From Streptomyces atratus (GTDB lineage: Bacteria; Actinomycetota; Actinomycetes; Streptomycetales; Streptomycetaceae): DNA of 64,000 nt. The notes below the pieces were generated by a model. The model did no database searches, was not told where the DNA came from, and saw only the letters and a list, made by a program, of their open reading frames with translations. Of this stretch, positions 42,121 through 50,528 are shown one piece after another. Made by a program: the position numbers and the translations under genes. The stretch is from assembly GCF_014648655.1 (NCBI RefSeq), contig NZ_BMRN01000016.1:62001-126000 (forward strand). Direction: 5' to 3'. Each line of letters opens with the position of its first letter. The stretch's first letter is position 1.

Positions 42121-43086
42121 TCAGCCGGCCGGGGTGAAGCGGCGACGGTACTCGCTGGGGGACAGCCCGGTGCGGCGGCGGAGCTGGGTCCGCAGATTCG
42201 TCGCCGTACCGAGTCCGCTGGTGCGGGCGACCACGTCGAGGCGTTCCTCGCCGCGCTCCATCAGCCGGCAGGCGAGGGTGATCCGGCGTTCGGTCAGCCA
42301 GCCGAGCGGGGTCGTGCCGAGCTGGGCGCGGAAGCGGCGGTGCAGGGTGGCCGGGCTGACGGCGGCACGGGCGGCGAGGCCGGTCACGGTGAGGTCCGTG
42401 CCGAGGTGTTCCTCGGCCCAGTCGAGGAGCGGGCCGAGCGAGGTGTCGGGGACGTCGGGCAGGGGGTGCTCGACGAACTGGCGCTGGCCGCCGTCGCGGT
42501 GGACCGCGAAGACCAGACGGCGGCTCACAGCGGCCGCGATCTCCGCGCCGTGGTCGGTGCGGATGATGTGAAGACCGGTGTCCAGGGCGGCGGCGCTGCC
42601 GGCTGCGGTGATCACCCGGCCCTCGTCGACGAACAGCACATCTGGGTCGAGGTGGACCTGCGGGTGGCGGGCGGTGAAGGCGTCGGCCCAGCGCCAGTGG
42701 GTGGTCGCCCGTCGACCGTCCAGCACTCCGGCGGCGGCCAGCGTGAACGTACCCGTACAGAAGCTGACCAGCCTGGCCCCCCGGGCGTCCGCGCGTCTGA
42801 TCGCGTCGAGGACGGCCGGATCGGGTTCGGTCTCCGGGTCGGGGCGGTTCGGCACGATGACGGTGCCGGCGCGGTCCACGGCATCGAGCCCGGCGATGCC
42901 GGAGAGCTGGAAGAGACCCTGGTGCATGCGCACGGTCGGGGTCTCGGCGCACAGCTCGAATTCGTACCAGGGCACGGGCAGCTCGGGACGGCGCAGCCCG
43001 AAGAGTTCGGTGGCCACACCCATCTCGAAGGGGTTGGAGCCGGCCGAGACGATCACTGCGACCCGGTGCGAGGATTCTTGCGCCAT
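42121..43086 (-). CDS. GlxA-type AraC-family regulator (DJ-1/PfpI fused to HTH)
   Basis: A 321-residue regulator. The first 185 residues form a DJ-1/PfpI-like domain with the elbow cysteine in VSFCTGTFTLAAAGVLDG and THWRWADAF. The last 110 residues are an AraC-type DNA-binding domain with two helix-turn-helices (VTGLAARAAVSPATLHRRFR and VARTSGLGTATNLRTQLRRR) and the closing SPSEYRRRF. It is divergent from the cupin gene, 52 bases apart, which is the usual arrangement of a regulator and its target. Confidence 0.88.
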   Translation of the reverse strand: MAQESSHRVAVIVSAGSNPFEMGVATELFGLRRPELPVPWYEFELCAETPTVRMHQGLFQLSGIAGLDAVDRAGTVIVPNRPDPETEPDPAVLDAIRRADARGARLVSFCTGTFTLAAAGVLDGRRATTHWRWADAFTARHPQVHLDPDVLFVDEGRVITAAGSAAALDTGLHIIRTDHGAEIAAAVSRRLVFAVHRDGGQRQFVEHPLPDVPDTSLGPLLDWAEEHLGTDLTVTGLAARAAVSPATLHRRFRAQLGTTPLGWLTERRITLACRLMERGEERLDVVARTSGLGTATNLRTQLRRRTGLSPSEYRRRFTPAG

Positions 43087-43138
43087 ATGCGATTCCTAGC
43101 ACTCACGGGTGCCCCGGCCAAGGCCGAGGATGGGGATC

Positions 43139-43555
43139 ATGAGCAATGACACGACGAAGACCGCGCCCGGCCCCATCCTGCTGAGCGATGCACTGAAGAC
43201 GTTCGAGGCCCTGTGGAGCCCGCGGATCGTGACCCGGGTCAACGACTACGACGTGCGGATCTCCAAGGTCCGTGGTGAGCATGTGTGGCACGTCCATGAG
43301 GACACCGACGAGTTCTTTCTCGTGCTCGACGGCACCCTGGACATCCAGCTGCGCGAGATGAACGGGGAGAGGACCGTCACTCTCGCCCGTGGCGCGGTGT
43401 TCGTCGTTCCGCGCGGGACCTGGCACAAGCCGTCCGCCGCCGACGGGGCCTCGGTCCTGTTCTTCGAGCCGTCCGGTACCCCGTCGGTGGGCGACCGGCA
43501 CGACGAGGTCCCCGGGCATGTGGATGTGACGATCGGCCATGCCCTGGGGAGCTGA
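43139..43555 (+). CDS. Cupin-domain protein
   Basis: A 138-residue single cupin barrel. Metal ligands are visible in VWHVHEDTDEFFLVLDG (His, His, Glu) and the second motif PRGTWHKP (His). Similar small cupins are often tautomerases, isomerases or quercetinase-like enzymes; no specific function is readable. ATG 43139 follows CGAGGATGGGGATC. It is probably controlled by the divergent GlxA-type regulator. Confidence 0.82.
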   Translation: MSNDTTKTAPGPILLSDALKTFEALWSPRIVTRVNDYDVRISKVRGEHVWHVHEDTDEFFLVLDGTLDIQLREMNGERTVTLARGAVFVVPRGTWHKPSAADGASVLFFEPSGTPSVGDRHDEVPGHVDVTIGHALGS

Positions 43556-43614
43556 ACGCGGCAAAGACCCAGCGGGGTTGACACTGTGACGGACCTCGGG
43601 TCAGAGTCCCGCCG

Positions 43615-45102
43615 ATGGAGATCACCGAGCTGACCCCCGCCGAACGCCGCGTATGGGATGCCTTCCCGCTCGGCGCTCCCGTCGACTTCCGTACATGCGT
43701 GGAGGCCGAGGACGACCCGGAGACCGGGGCCGGCTGGGGGCCGGAGCGCACGGTACGCGGCGAGGTGCTGCGGGCCCTGCTGATCAGCGGCCGGCAGGAG
43801 GACGGCGAGGCGGCCGCGCTGCGTGTGATGGGCGCACGCATCTCGGGCTCCCTGAACCTGCGGTACGCGACGGCCGAGTACGCGGTGCTGCTGGCCGGCT
43901 GTCACTTCGAACAGGCGCCGAATCTGTACGGGGCGCAGCTGCGCCAGCTCAACCTCAGCAATTCGGTGCTCCCGGGCCTGGCCGCCGCCACCGTCCGGAT
44001 CGACGGCGTACTGAGGCTCACGGACTGCCGGATCTCCGGCCCGGTCCGGCTCGGCGGTTCGAGGATCACCCAGGCGCTGTTCTTCGACCACACCCGGATC
44101 GGGGTGAACGCCGACGGATCGACGGCGCCCAACGACGAAGTGGTCCTCCAGCTCAATCATGTGATCGCCGGGGACGACATGTGGCTGCCTGCACTCGTCG
44201 TGCACGGTGAGTTCCGGCTCGACGGTGCCGCCGTCACCGGGCAGGTCCTGCTGAACGACGCCGAGTTGCTGAATCCGGGGGCGACCGCCCTCCAGGCGGA
44301 GACGCTCACGGTCGGCACCGATGTCCACGCGATGCGGATCCGGGTCGAGGGGCGGACCAATGTACGCGGCAGCCGGATACCGGGGCAGCTCAACTTCGCG
44401 TACGCGCGGCTTTCGAACCCCGGCGGTGTCGCCGTGCGTGCCGGCAGTTGCACGGTCGGCGAGCTGTGGCTCCGGGAGGCCGCCCCGATCCGGGGAAGGG
44501 TGAATCTGCGCCGCGCGCAGATCGATCTCATCCACGCCGACCCGGCGGTCTGGCCGCGCGATGTCCGCCTCGACGGGCTGACGTACACCACTCTGCTCCC
44601 CCATATGCCCGCCGAGCAGCGGCTGCCGCTGCTCGGACGCGAGGAGGAGGGATACGTTCCGTACGCGTACGAGCAGTTGACGGCGGCGTACCGGCGGATC
44701 GGTGACGACGACGCGGCACGCACCGTGCAGCTCGCCAAACAGCGCACCCACCGCACCACCCTGCCGGGATACGCGAGGGTGTGGGGGCATCTGCAGGACG
44801 TCACCGTGGGGTACGGCTTCCGGCCGGTCCGCGCGGCAACCTGGCTCTTCTCGCTGCTGCTCATCGGGGCGCTGGCTTACGGACTGCACCGCCCCCCGCC
44901 GCTGAAGGCCGGTGAGGCCCCGCCGTTCAGTGCGTTCTTCTACACCCTGGATCTGCTGCTGCCGATCATCGACTTCGGGCAGGAGAAGGCGTTCAACCCG
45001 CAGGGCTGGTACCAGTACCTGTCATATCTGCTGATCGCGGCCGGGTGGCTGCTCGCGACGACGATCGCCGCGGGCATCACCCGGTCGGTCAGCCGTCAGT
45101 GA
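43615..45102 (+). CDS. Membrane-anchored repeat protein (often annotated as oxidoreductase)
   Basis: A 495-residue protein. Residues 60-300 form a run of roughly 20-residue segments with recurring patterns such as ISGSLNLRYA, VRIDGVLRLTDCRISGPVRL and VEGRTNVRGSRIPGQLNFA, which looks like a pentapeptide-type or other right-handed beta-helix. Two membrane helices close the protein (ATWLFSLLLIGALAYGL and YLSYLLIAAGWLLATTIAAG). Streptomyces homologues are often labelled membrane-associated oxidoreductase, but I see no cofactor motif. Function unknown. Confidence 0.7.
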   Translation: MEITELTPAERRVWDAFPLGAPVDFRTCVEAEDDPETGAGWGPERTVRGEVLRALLISGRQEDGEAAALRVMGARISGSLNLRYATAEYAVLLAGCHFEQAPNLYGAQLRQLNLSNSVLPGLAAATVRIDGVLRLTDCRISGPVRLGGSRITQALFFDHTRIGVNADGSTAPNDEVVLQLNHVIAGDDMWLPALVVHGEFRLDGAAVTGQVLLNDAELLNPGATALQAETLTVGTDVHAMRIRVEGRTNVRGSRIPGQLNFAYARLSNPGGVAVRAGSCTVGELWLREAAPIRGRVNLRRAQIDLIHADPAVWPRDVRLDGLTYTTLLPHMPAEQRLPLLGREEEGYVPYAYEQLTAAYRRIGDDDAARTVQLAKQRTHRTTLPGYARVWGHLQDVTVGYGFRPVRAATWLFSLLLIGALAYGLHRPPPLKAGEAPPFSAFFYTLDLLLPIIDFGQEKAFNPQGWYQYLSYLLIAAGWLLATTIAAGITRSVSRQ

Positions 45103-45121
45103 CGGCGCGGCGGGCCGGCGG

Positions 45122-45931
45122 TCAGGCCTTGCGGGCCACGCCGGCGTAGCCCGGGATCGGCTCGTCGCCGCGGACGTCAATGGCCTCGCCGAGCTCCGGA
45201 TGCCAGTCCGCGGAGAGCGTGACACCCGGCTCGACGAGTTCGAGTCCGTCGAAGAACGTGGTGAATTCGGCGTGGGTACGCAGGCGCAGCGTCATCCCAC
45301 GGGCCTTGTACAGGGCGGACGCCTGTGCCGCACCCTCGGGGTCGAAGTCCCCGGTGGTGTGCGAGAGCACCAGGTAGCTGCCGGAGGGGAGCCGCTCCAC
45401 CAGGCGGTCGACGAGTTCGGCCGCGCCGTCCTCGTCGTCCAGAAAGTGCAGCAGGGCCAGCAGCGACAGCGCGATCGGCTTGTCGAAGTCGAGGACCTTG
45501 CCGGCCTGCTCCAGGATGACTTCCGGCTTGCGGGCGTCGGCCTGGATGTACTCGGTGGCGCCCTGTGGGGTGGAACGCAGCAGGGCCGCCGCGTGCGCGA
45601 GGACGATCGGATCGTTGTCGCAGTAGACGATGCGCGCGTCCGGGGCGGTCCGCTGGGCGATCTGGTGGAGGTTCGGCTCGGTGGGGATGCCGGTGCCGAT
45701 GTCGAGGAACTGGCGGATGCCGTTCTCGGCCAGCCACCGGGTGGCCCGGTGCATGAAGGCCCGGTTGACCCGGGCCATGTCGCGCCCTCTGGCGTCAACG
45801 GCCAGCAGCTGCTGGGCCATCTGTTCGTCGACCGGGTAGTTGTCCTTGCCGCCGAGGAACCAGTCGTACATCCGGGCGGGATGCGGCTTGCTGGTGTCGA
45901 TCTCGATGGCTTGGGGCTCGTGCCCGGTCAT
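45122..45931 (-). CDS. SAM-dependent methyltransferase (DUF574/Methyltransf_19 type)
   Basis: A 269-residue methyltransferase of the actinomycete-specific SAV2177/DUF574 family. It starts with the family text KPHPARMYDWFLGGKDNYPVD, and motif I is FLDIGTGIPTEPNLHQIAQ. A later segment (DFDKPIALSLLALLHFLDDE) matches the family's DxxxP motif region. The substrate is unknown for this group. ATG 45931 is preferred because GGAG lies eight bases before it. Such genes are often near HTH/DUF397 pairs, as here. Confidence 0.85.
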   Translation of the reverse strand: MTGHEPQAIEIDTSKPHPARMYDWFLGGKDNYPVDEQMAQQLLAVDARGRDMARVNRAFMHRATRWLAENGIRQFLDIGTGIPTEPNLHQIAQRTAPDARIVYCDNDPIVLAHAAALLRSTPQGATEYIQADARKPEVILEQAGKVLDFDKPIALSLLALLHFLDDEDGAAELVDRLVERLPSGSYLVLSHTTGDFDPEGAAQASALYKARGMTLRLRTHAEFTTFFDGLELVEPGVTLSADWHPELGEAIDVRGDEPIPGYAGVARKA

Positions 45932-46004
45932 AGCGCGCTCCATGGGTCCAGAGGTCGGCGAACAGCAAGAGTGTGGGGCGGTGAGGGACTTCGGCGCTGC
46001 GGAT

Positions 46005-46241
46005 TCAGGTGAGAAGGAAGTCCGCCTGGCCGGACTTGGCCCCCTGGATGAAGGCGGCGATCTCACGGTGGGAGTAGATCAGGGCGGGGCCGTCGGGATC
46101 GGCGGACTGGCGCACGGCGACTCTGCCGTCCGACAGCTTCATGGCTTCGACGCAATTGCCTCCGTTCCCACCGCTCCACGGCTTGTACCAGCCCTCGGAG
46201 CCGAGTTCGGCGGCCGGCATGCCGTTGTATATGGGTTCCAT
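46005..46241 (-). CDS. DUF397-family small protein
   Basis: A 78-residue DUF397 protein: GWYKPWSGGNGGNCVEAMKL and AVRQSADPDGPALIYSHREI, then AFIQGAKSGQ. In Streptomyces these small proteins are paired with DUF5753 regulators (WhiJ and Scr1/Scr2 type) and may act as antitoxin- or toxin-like partners. The ATG at 46241 overlaps the HTH stop by one base (TGATG) after AAGGAG, so both are translated together. Confidence 0.9.
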   Translation of the reverse strand: MEPIYNGMPAAELGSEGWYKPWSGGNGGNCVEAMKLSDGRVAVRQSADPDGPALIYSHREIAAFIQGAKSGQADFLLT

Positions 46242-47101
46242 CACAGCTCCTTGCGGAAGTCCCGGAGGATTTCCTTCGTGCGTTGTGCAGTTGCGGCCTG
46301 AGCCGCCATGCGGTCCATGACTTCGAGGTAGGAGGCCACCTCGGGGCGCGCGTCGAAGTAGACGGCTCCGGTCAGGTACTCGCTGTAAACCATGTCGGGG
46401 AGTTCAGGGACGCCGAAGCGGAAGAGGACGAAGGGGCCGTAGGTGCCCGGATGGTGGCCGGTCGAGAATTCTGCGATCTGCAGCGTCACATGCGGCATCT
46501 CGGTCGCTTCGAGCAGCCGGTCGATCTGTCCGCGCATGGCGTCGGCGCTGCCGACAGGACGGCGCAGCACCGTCTCGTCCATCACCACCCACAGCTTCGG
46601 GGAGTCCGGCCTGGTCAGCAGGGACTGACGCTCCATCCGCAGCGCCACATGGCGCTCGATGTCCTCGGGCCTGGTCTGGCCGACGGCTCCGGTGCGCATC
46701 ACCGAGCGCGCATAGTCCTCGGTCTGCAGCAGTCCGGGGACGAAGTGCGGCTCGTACATGCGCAGGAGGCTCGCGGCGCCCTCCAGGCTGACGTACATGC
46801 TGAACCAGTCGGGCAGCACATCGTGGAAGCGCTGCCACCAGCCGGGTTTATTGGCCTCCTCGGCGAGCTCCACGAAGGCCTCGGCCTCGTCGTCGGCGAT
46901 CCCGTACGCCTTCAGCAGCAGTTGGACATAGGGGATCTTGAGAGCGACCTCGGCGGTCTCCATCCTGCGTATCGTCGCAGGTGCGACCCGCAGCACCTTG
47001 GCAGCCTGGTCACGGCTCAGGCCGACACGCTCCCGCAGATCCTGCAGGCGCTTGCCGAGAACGACCTGACCCACGGTCGGGGCGGACCGCGGTTCGCTCA
47101 C
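46241..47101 (-). CDS. XRE-family regulator with DUF5753 domain (WhiJ-like)
   Basis: A 286-residue regulator. The helix-turn-helix covers about 15-70 (LRERVGLSRDQAAKVLRVAP, ATIRRMETAEVALKIPY). The DUF5753 domain (about 95-280) includes YEPHFVPGLLQTEDYARSVM and WVVMDETVLRRPVGSADAM. This is the Streptomyces WhiJ-like regulator class, which represses development-related genes with a DUF397 partner. GTG 47101 follows GGGAGG. A perfect 25-bp palindrome lies 62 bases upstream and is a probable autoregulatory operator. Confidence 0.9.
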   Translation of the reverse strand: MSEPRSAPTVGQVVLGKRLQDLRERVGLSRDQAAKVLRVAPATIRRMETAEVALKIPYVQLLLKAYGIADDEAEAFVELAEEANKPGWWQRFHDVLPDWFSMYVSLEGAASLLRMYEPHFVPGLLQTEDYARSVMRTGAVGQTRPEDIERHVALRMERQSLLTRPDSPKLWVVMDETVLRRPVGSADAMRGQIDRLLEATEMPHVTLQIAEFSTGHHPGTYGPFVLFRFGVPELPDMVYSEYLTGAVYFDARPEVASYLEVMDRMAAQAATAQRTKEILRDFRKEL

Positions 47102-47162
47102 TTCAGACCTCCCGATGCGCTGTTTGCCAGCAGTGTGCCATGCGCAGGCCGCCCAAGACACA

Positions 47163-47187
47163 GGCACTCTGAAATTTTCAGAGTGCC
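47163..47187. promoter_or_regulatory. Perfect 25-bp palindrome, probable operator of the HTH/DUF397 locus
   Basis: GGCACTCTGAAA (47163-47174) and TTTCAGAGTGCC (47176-47187) are exact inverse complements around one central T. It lies in the divergent region between the HTH gene and the anti-sigma-type ATPase gene, and is the most likely binding site of the HTH protein. Confidence 0.75.
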
Positions 47188-47224
47188 CCTTGCCAAGTGT
47201 TCTCGACAGGGGGAGAGTTGGTGA

Positions 47225-47238
47225 GTGAACCAGTTCAC
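47225..47238. promoter_or_regulatory. Second inverted repeat upstream of the ATPase gene
   Basis: GTGAAC-CA-GTTCAC is a perfect 14-bp inverted repeat 71 bases before the ATPase start. Possible additional operator; weak evidence. Confidence 0.35.
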
Positions 47239-47308
47239 GTAGTCACGGCCGCCCTCATTCACGTGGGACCGCGGGGTGTGACGCAGCCCCCACTGTGAGG
47301 AATCGGTT

Positions 47309-47767
47309 GTGGCACCTGGCAGTGCGCTTATCCCCCGGCTCATGGACCTCAGCCCCGGGACGGAAGCGCTCCGATACTGCTTCGCGCTGCCTGCGCACCC
47401 CGAGTCGGTTGCCGGTGCACGGCGGCTGACGAGGGCTCGGCTCGACGAGTGGCGGCTGGACGAGGACGCTCAAGAGGCGGCGATCCTGATCGTCTCGGAA
47501 CTGGTCACCAACGCGGTGGTGCACACCGAGAGCGCTCGTGTCGTGTGCGAGCTGCACTGCCTCGACGGACGGCTTCGCATAGCCGTACAGGACCAAGGAC
47601 ACCAGCCCGGCGGGCCGCAGCTGTGCCGCACCGCCGATGACGAGCACGGACGCGGCTTGCTGCTCGTCGACGCGATGAGCAGCTCCTGGGGTTCTCGCGA
47701 CGCGGGCTACGGCTCGGGCCGCATCGTCTGGGCAGAACTGCCGCACGGCTCGGAGCGGTCATGCTGA
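47309..47767 (+). CDS. Anti-sigma-factor-like ATP-binding protein (HATPase)
   Basis: A 152-residue GHKL-fold protein of the RsbW/SpoIIAB-like class common in Streptomyces. The N-box is IVSELVTNAVVHTE and the ATP-lid region ends HGRGLLLVDAMSSSWG. Such proteins bind sigma factors or anti-anti-sigma factors and may phosphorylate the latter. The GTG at 47309 follows GAGGAAT. Together with the divergent HTH and DUF397 genes it reproduces the recurring WhiJ-type cluster. Its stop overlaps the next gene's start by seven bases. Confidence 0.88.
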   Translation: MAPGSALIPRLMDLSPGTEALRYCFALPAHPESVAGARRLTRARLDEWRLDEDAQEAAILIVSELVTNAVVHTESARVVCELHCLDGRLRIAVQDQGHQPGGPQLCRTADDEHGRGLLLVDAMSSSWGSRDAGYGSGRIVWAELPHGSERSC

Positions 47768-48201
47768 AGAACGCAATGTCCCATCTGCTCGCAGCGCGCC
47801 GCTCCCGTGAGCCCCAGCGCGCCGTCGCCACGGGCACAGTGCAGTTGCCGCTGCCGCCCGCACTGTCGGCGAGCCTGGGCTGCGACGCGGTGGGGGTGCC
47901 GTCCCGGTACGGCTTCCGGCTCATGTCTCATCTGCCACGCACCGGTTGCGTCTTCGCGGATGCGGACCGCTGGTGGTGGATCGTGCCTGCGGGCTCCGAC
48001 CTCGATCTGGACTGGCCCGTGCAGGCCGCCTATGCGAAAGGGGCCTGCGTTCCGGCGGTACGGCCCCGGCTGATCCACCAGCCCGACAACCGCACGCCGT
48101 ACACCCCGCCCATCCCGCTCTTCCTGATGGTGTGCCAGGTCACCGGTGTGACGCCGTCGTGGGCACCGTCCGGCGGTGCACGGGCCGTCTCCGCTCCCTG
48201 A
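47761..48201 (+). CDS. Hypothetical protein coupled to the HATPase gene
   Basis: A 146-residue protein with no family I recognise. It overlaps the HATPase stop by seven bases, so it is translated with it. The text GYGSRY-like VGVPSRYGFRLMSHLPRTGC, VFADADRWWWIVPAGSDLDL and PRLIHQPDNRTPYTPPIPLF is typical of small Streptomyces proteins found next to anti-sigma-type ATPases. Cys residues are few and no membrane helix is clear. Confidence 0.65.
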   Translation: MLKNAMSHLLAARRSREPQRAVATGTVQLPLPPALSASLGCDAVGVPSRYGFRLMSHLPRTGCVFADADRWWWIVPAGSDLDLDWPVQAAYAKGACVPAVRPRLIHQPDNRTPYTPPIPLFLMVCQVTGVTPSWAPSGGARAVSAP

Positions 48202-48322
48202 CGCAGCCCTGAGAGGGGGCGAGGTTCCCTCAGGAATCCCGCCCCTTGACAAGTGGCGTGGGGCTCGCCGCAGTTCAGGCCCTTGCTCGCTCTGGGAGGA
48301 CCGCTCGCTGGACCGCCTGGTG

Positions 48323-49069
48323 TCAACGGGCAGCAACGGCCAGGCTGACTACGTAGCGCTCCTCGACCGTGCCGTTCGGGAAGACTTCGGTCAGGAGATC
48401 GCGCTCCGCAGACAGGAATGTCCTGGTGGCGTTCTTGCCGAGAACAAGGAAGTCGGAGTAGCTGGCCAGGTTCGCGAGATGGGTATCGAGCGGGACGCTC
48501 CTGGTCCACACCATCTGCCGGGTGACGAAACCGAGTTGAGGCGACAGGCCGCGGAATCGGGCCATCGGGTCGGGCTCGTCGTCTTCGGCGCTGAAGAGGC
48601 GGCGCAGGCGGGAGTCCTGGTCGGCTATCCAGGGGACAGTGCTGTCCGAGTCGTTCCACCAGAGGGCGAGTGCACCGCCGGGGCTCAGTACTCGGAGGGC
48701 CTCCGGGACGGATTTACGCTGGTCGGTCCAGTGCCAGGCTTGGGCATAGGTAAGGATGTCGATGGACTCGGAGGCAAGCGGCAGGTTGTTGCCGTCACCG
48801 AGTACGAGGGGGACATGGGGCAGTCCGAGGCGGAACTGGGAGGCCATTCCAAGGCCGGGTTCCACCGCGATGACACGCGCACCCCGGGCATGGAGGAGGG
48901 CGGTCGCCAGTCCGGTGCCGGCACCGACGTCCGCGACGAGGGCGCCTTTCAAGGGGCGGTCGGCGAGTTCCTCAACCGCATCGAGCAGGGCGGTCGGATA
49001 CGAAGGACGGTTTGTGGCATAGCCGGCGGCGGCCTTGTCGAAGGAACAAGCCTGGGAAGTGATCGTCAT
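48323..49069 (-). CDS. Class I SAM-dependent methyltransferase
   Basis: A 248-residue methyltransferase. Motif I is VADVGAGTGLATALL (about 46-60), motif II VIAVEPG, motif III region LTYAQAWHWTD and post-motif VLSPGGALALWWND. It looks like the group of UbiE/Coq5-related methyltransferases acting on small molecules; substrate unknown. The ATG at 49069 follows GAGGATGG. Its upstream region reads straight into a truncated DUF5753 fragment on the other strand, so its original promoter region may have been rearranged. Confidence 0.85.
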   Translation of the reverse strand: MTITSQACSFDKAAAGYATNRPSYPTALLDAVEELADRPLKGALVADVGAGTGLATALLHARGARVIAVEPGLGMASQFRLGLPHVPLVLGDGNNLPLASESIDILTYAQAWHWTDQRKSVPEALRVLSPGGALALWWNDSDSTVPWIADQDSRLRRLFSAEDDEPDPMARFRGLSPQLGFVTRQMVWTRSVPLDTHLANLASYSDFLVLGKNATRTFLSAERDLLTEVFPNGTVEERYVVSLAVAAR

Positions 49070-49586
49070 GCGACCATCCTCGGCGGTTCGAAGGCGCCTG
49101 GCACAGCACTTTGAAGCCGTTTCCCCCAACTTCGCCACCGCACTCATGAAACAGATCACCACCTTCCAGGGCACCCCCGACGACGTCTCCGAAGCGGTCG
49201 CCGCCCGGATCGCCCGCTGCCGGTTCCTCTGCGAGGGCGACCACCGCTATGTCGTCCTCATGGAGGAATCCGTCCTGCGCTACCGCACCGCCGACCCCGA
49301 CGCCATGAAGGGCCGGCTGTGCCACCTCCTGGCCGTGATGCCCCTGGCGTCCGTCTCCCTCGGGATTACCCCGTTCACCGCGCAGCGCACCGTGTGGCCG
49401 CTGGAGGCGTTCTACCTCCACGACGACGTCCAGGCCGTGGTGGAGACGCTGACGGCGCAGATCAAGGTGACGCAGCCGCGCGAACCGGCTGACTGCGCGA
49501 AGGTGTTCGCCGGCCTCGCGGAGATGGCCGTGTACGGGGATACGGCCCGCGCGCTCGTCCGGGTCGCGATCGACGCCCTGGAGTGA
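49068..49586 (+). pseudogene. DUF5753 regulator fragment lacking the HTH
   Basis: From about 49110 the plus strand encodes only the C-terminal domain of a WhiJ/Scr1-like regulator: QITTFQGTPDDVSEAVAARI, EGDHRYVVLMEESVLRYRTA, LCHLLAVMPLASVSLGITPF and VTQPREPADCAKVFAGLAEM. The N-terminal helix-turn-helix (normally about 90 residues) is missing; the frame before it is unrelated and is antisense to the methyltransferase start region. Probably a remnant of a second regulator locus cut off by rearrangement. Confidence 0.7.
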
Positions 49587-49950
49587 ACCTCCGCAATTCT
49601 CCGCAACTTCGTTGATGGCAGGGCCAGCAGCTGCGTAGCGTCGAAGGCACCGACGGACCACCGGCCGGAGAGGCGGGGCCGTATGCGCGCACGTACGAAC
49701 ACCACCGCCGAAGCCGAGCCGCAGTACGGCACTCCCTCCCCGGCCCTGCTGGCCCGCGCGGACCGGCGGTTGCGCGTGACCGCAAGGCCGACCAGCACCA
49801 GCTCGACGACGAATTCCAGCGCTGGTGTAACGGGGAACTCCAGACAGCTGGTGTGCCGACGAGAACGCTTCCATCGGCACACCACCAAGCGGGTTGGTCA
49901 GGGCCTGTCCGGCGGACCGTGTCGGACAGGCCCCTGGTCCCGAGGAGGAC
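49587..49950. other. Intergenic region without a supportable gene
   Basis: A 364-base stretch after the DUF5753 fragment. A short open frame at 49683-49961 (starting MRARTNTTAEAEPQYG) has no recognisable family and shows a frame change in its middle (DEFQRWCNGEL in another frame), so it may be one more decayed gene. A terminator hairpin lies at 49901-49933. Confidence 0.4.
49901..49933. terminator. Terminator hairpin
   Basis: GGGCCTGTCCG (49901-49911) pairs perfectly with CGGACAGGCCC (49923-49933) with an 11-base loop. It lies just beyond the end of the leftward DUF1062 remnant. Confidence 0.65.
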
Positions 49951-50528
49951 TCAGCACTTGAGCGCGAAGGTGAAGTCGCCGGAGAGCTTGCCGCTCAGCC
50001 GGACTGTCAACACGAGGTTCCCCTCGGCGAGCAGTCTCTCGACCTCGGCCCGCGAAAAGCCGAAACCTTCGGCGATCAGTCGCACCGGCCGCACAGGTAT
50101 CCGCGCCGCAAAGCGGACCGAGACCTGGCCAACACCGGCGCAGGCGCCCACCGGCCGCGGTGCGCCCGGTGCGGCGGCGGACCGTACGGTGACTGCCAGG
50201 CCGGCCGCGCGGTTCGACCCGAGCCGCCCACGTCGCGGCGCCTTACGACCGGATCCCGGAGCAGCTCGGTTGTCAGGCCAGGGTCGTTGTCATGCAGCCG
50301 GTCCAGCAGCTCAGGTCGTACGGAGCGCACATTCATCCGCTCCAGGACCGTGAGCTCTGCCGTTTCCCCGCAAGCGGTGCAGAGCGCGAGGAGCCAGGCG
50401 TCGATGAGCTTGTGGTTCGCGTTGACGCGGAATTTACCGCTTGCCCGGAAGCGCTCGGACGCGCACACGTGGCAACGGCGGAGAACGAGCGGCAGGCAGG
50501 TGGGCAAAACTATCCAGGTTTTGAGCAC
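49951..50528 (-). pseudogene. DUF1062-family gene broken by frameshift
   Basis: Two adjoining minus-strand frames together give a DUF1062 protein. The first (50528 to about 50230) reads TWIVLPTCLPLVLRRCHVCA, FRVNANHKLIDAWLLALC, TACGETAELTVLERMNVRS and LLRDPVVRRR. The second (about 50230 to 49951) reads VSVRFAARIPVRPVRLIAEG and VERLLAEGNLVLTVRLSGKL. The C-x2-C pairs (CHVC, CTAC) suggest a zinc site. A frame change near 50200-50240 separates them. The whole length, near 190 residues, fits the family. Probably inactive unless the frameshift is a sequencing error. Confidence 0.65.

Noticed and set aside
47225..47238. LexA-type SOS box
   Set aside because: GAAC and GTTC are only two bases apart, while actinomycete SOS boxes need four (GAAC-N4-GTTC).
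49683..49961. 92-codon plus-strand frame after the DUF5753 fragment
   Set aside because: No family resemblance; the more protein-like text switches frame in the middle, and it runs into a terminator hairpin.
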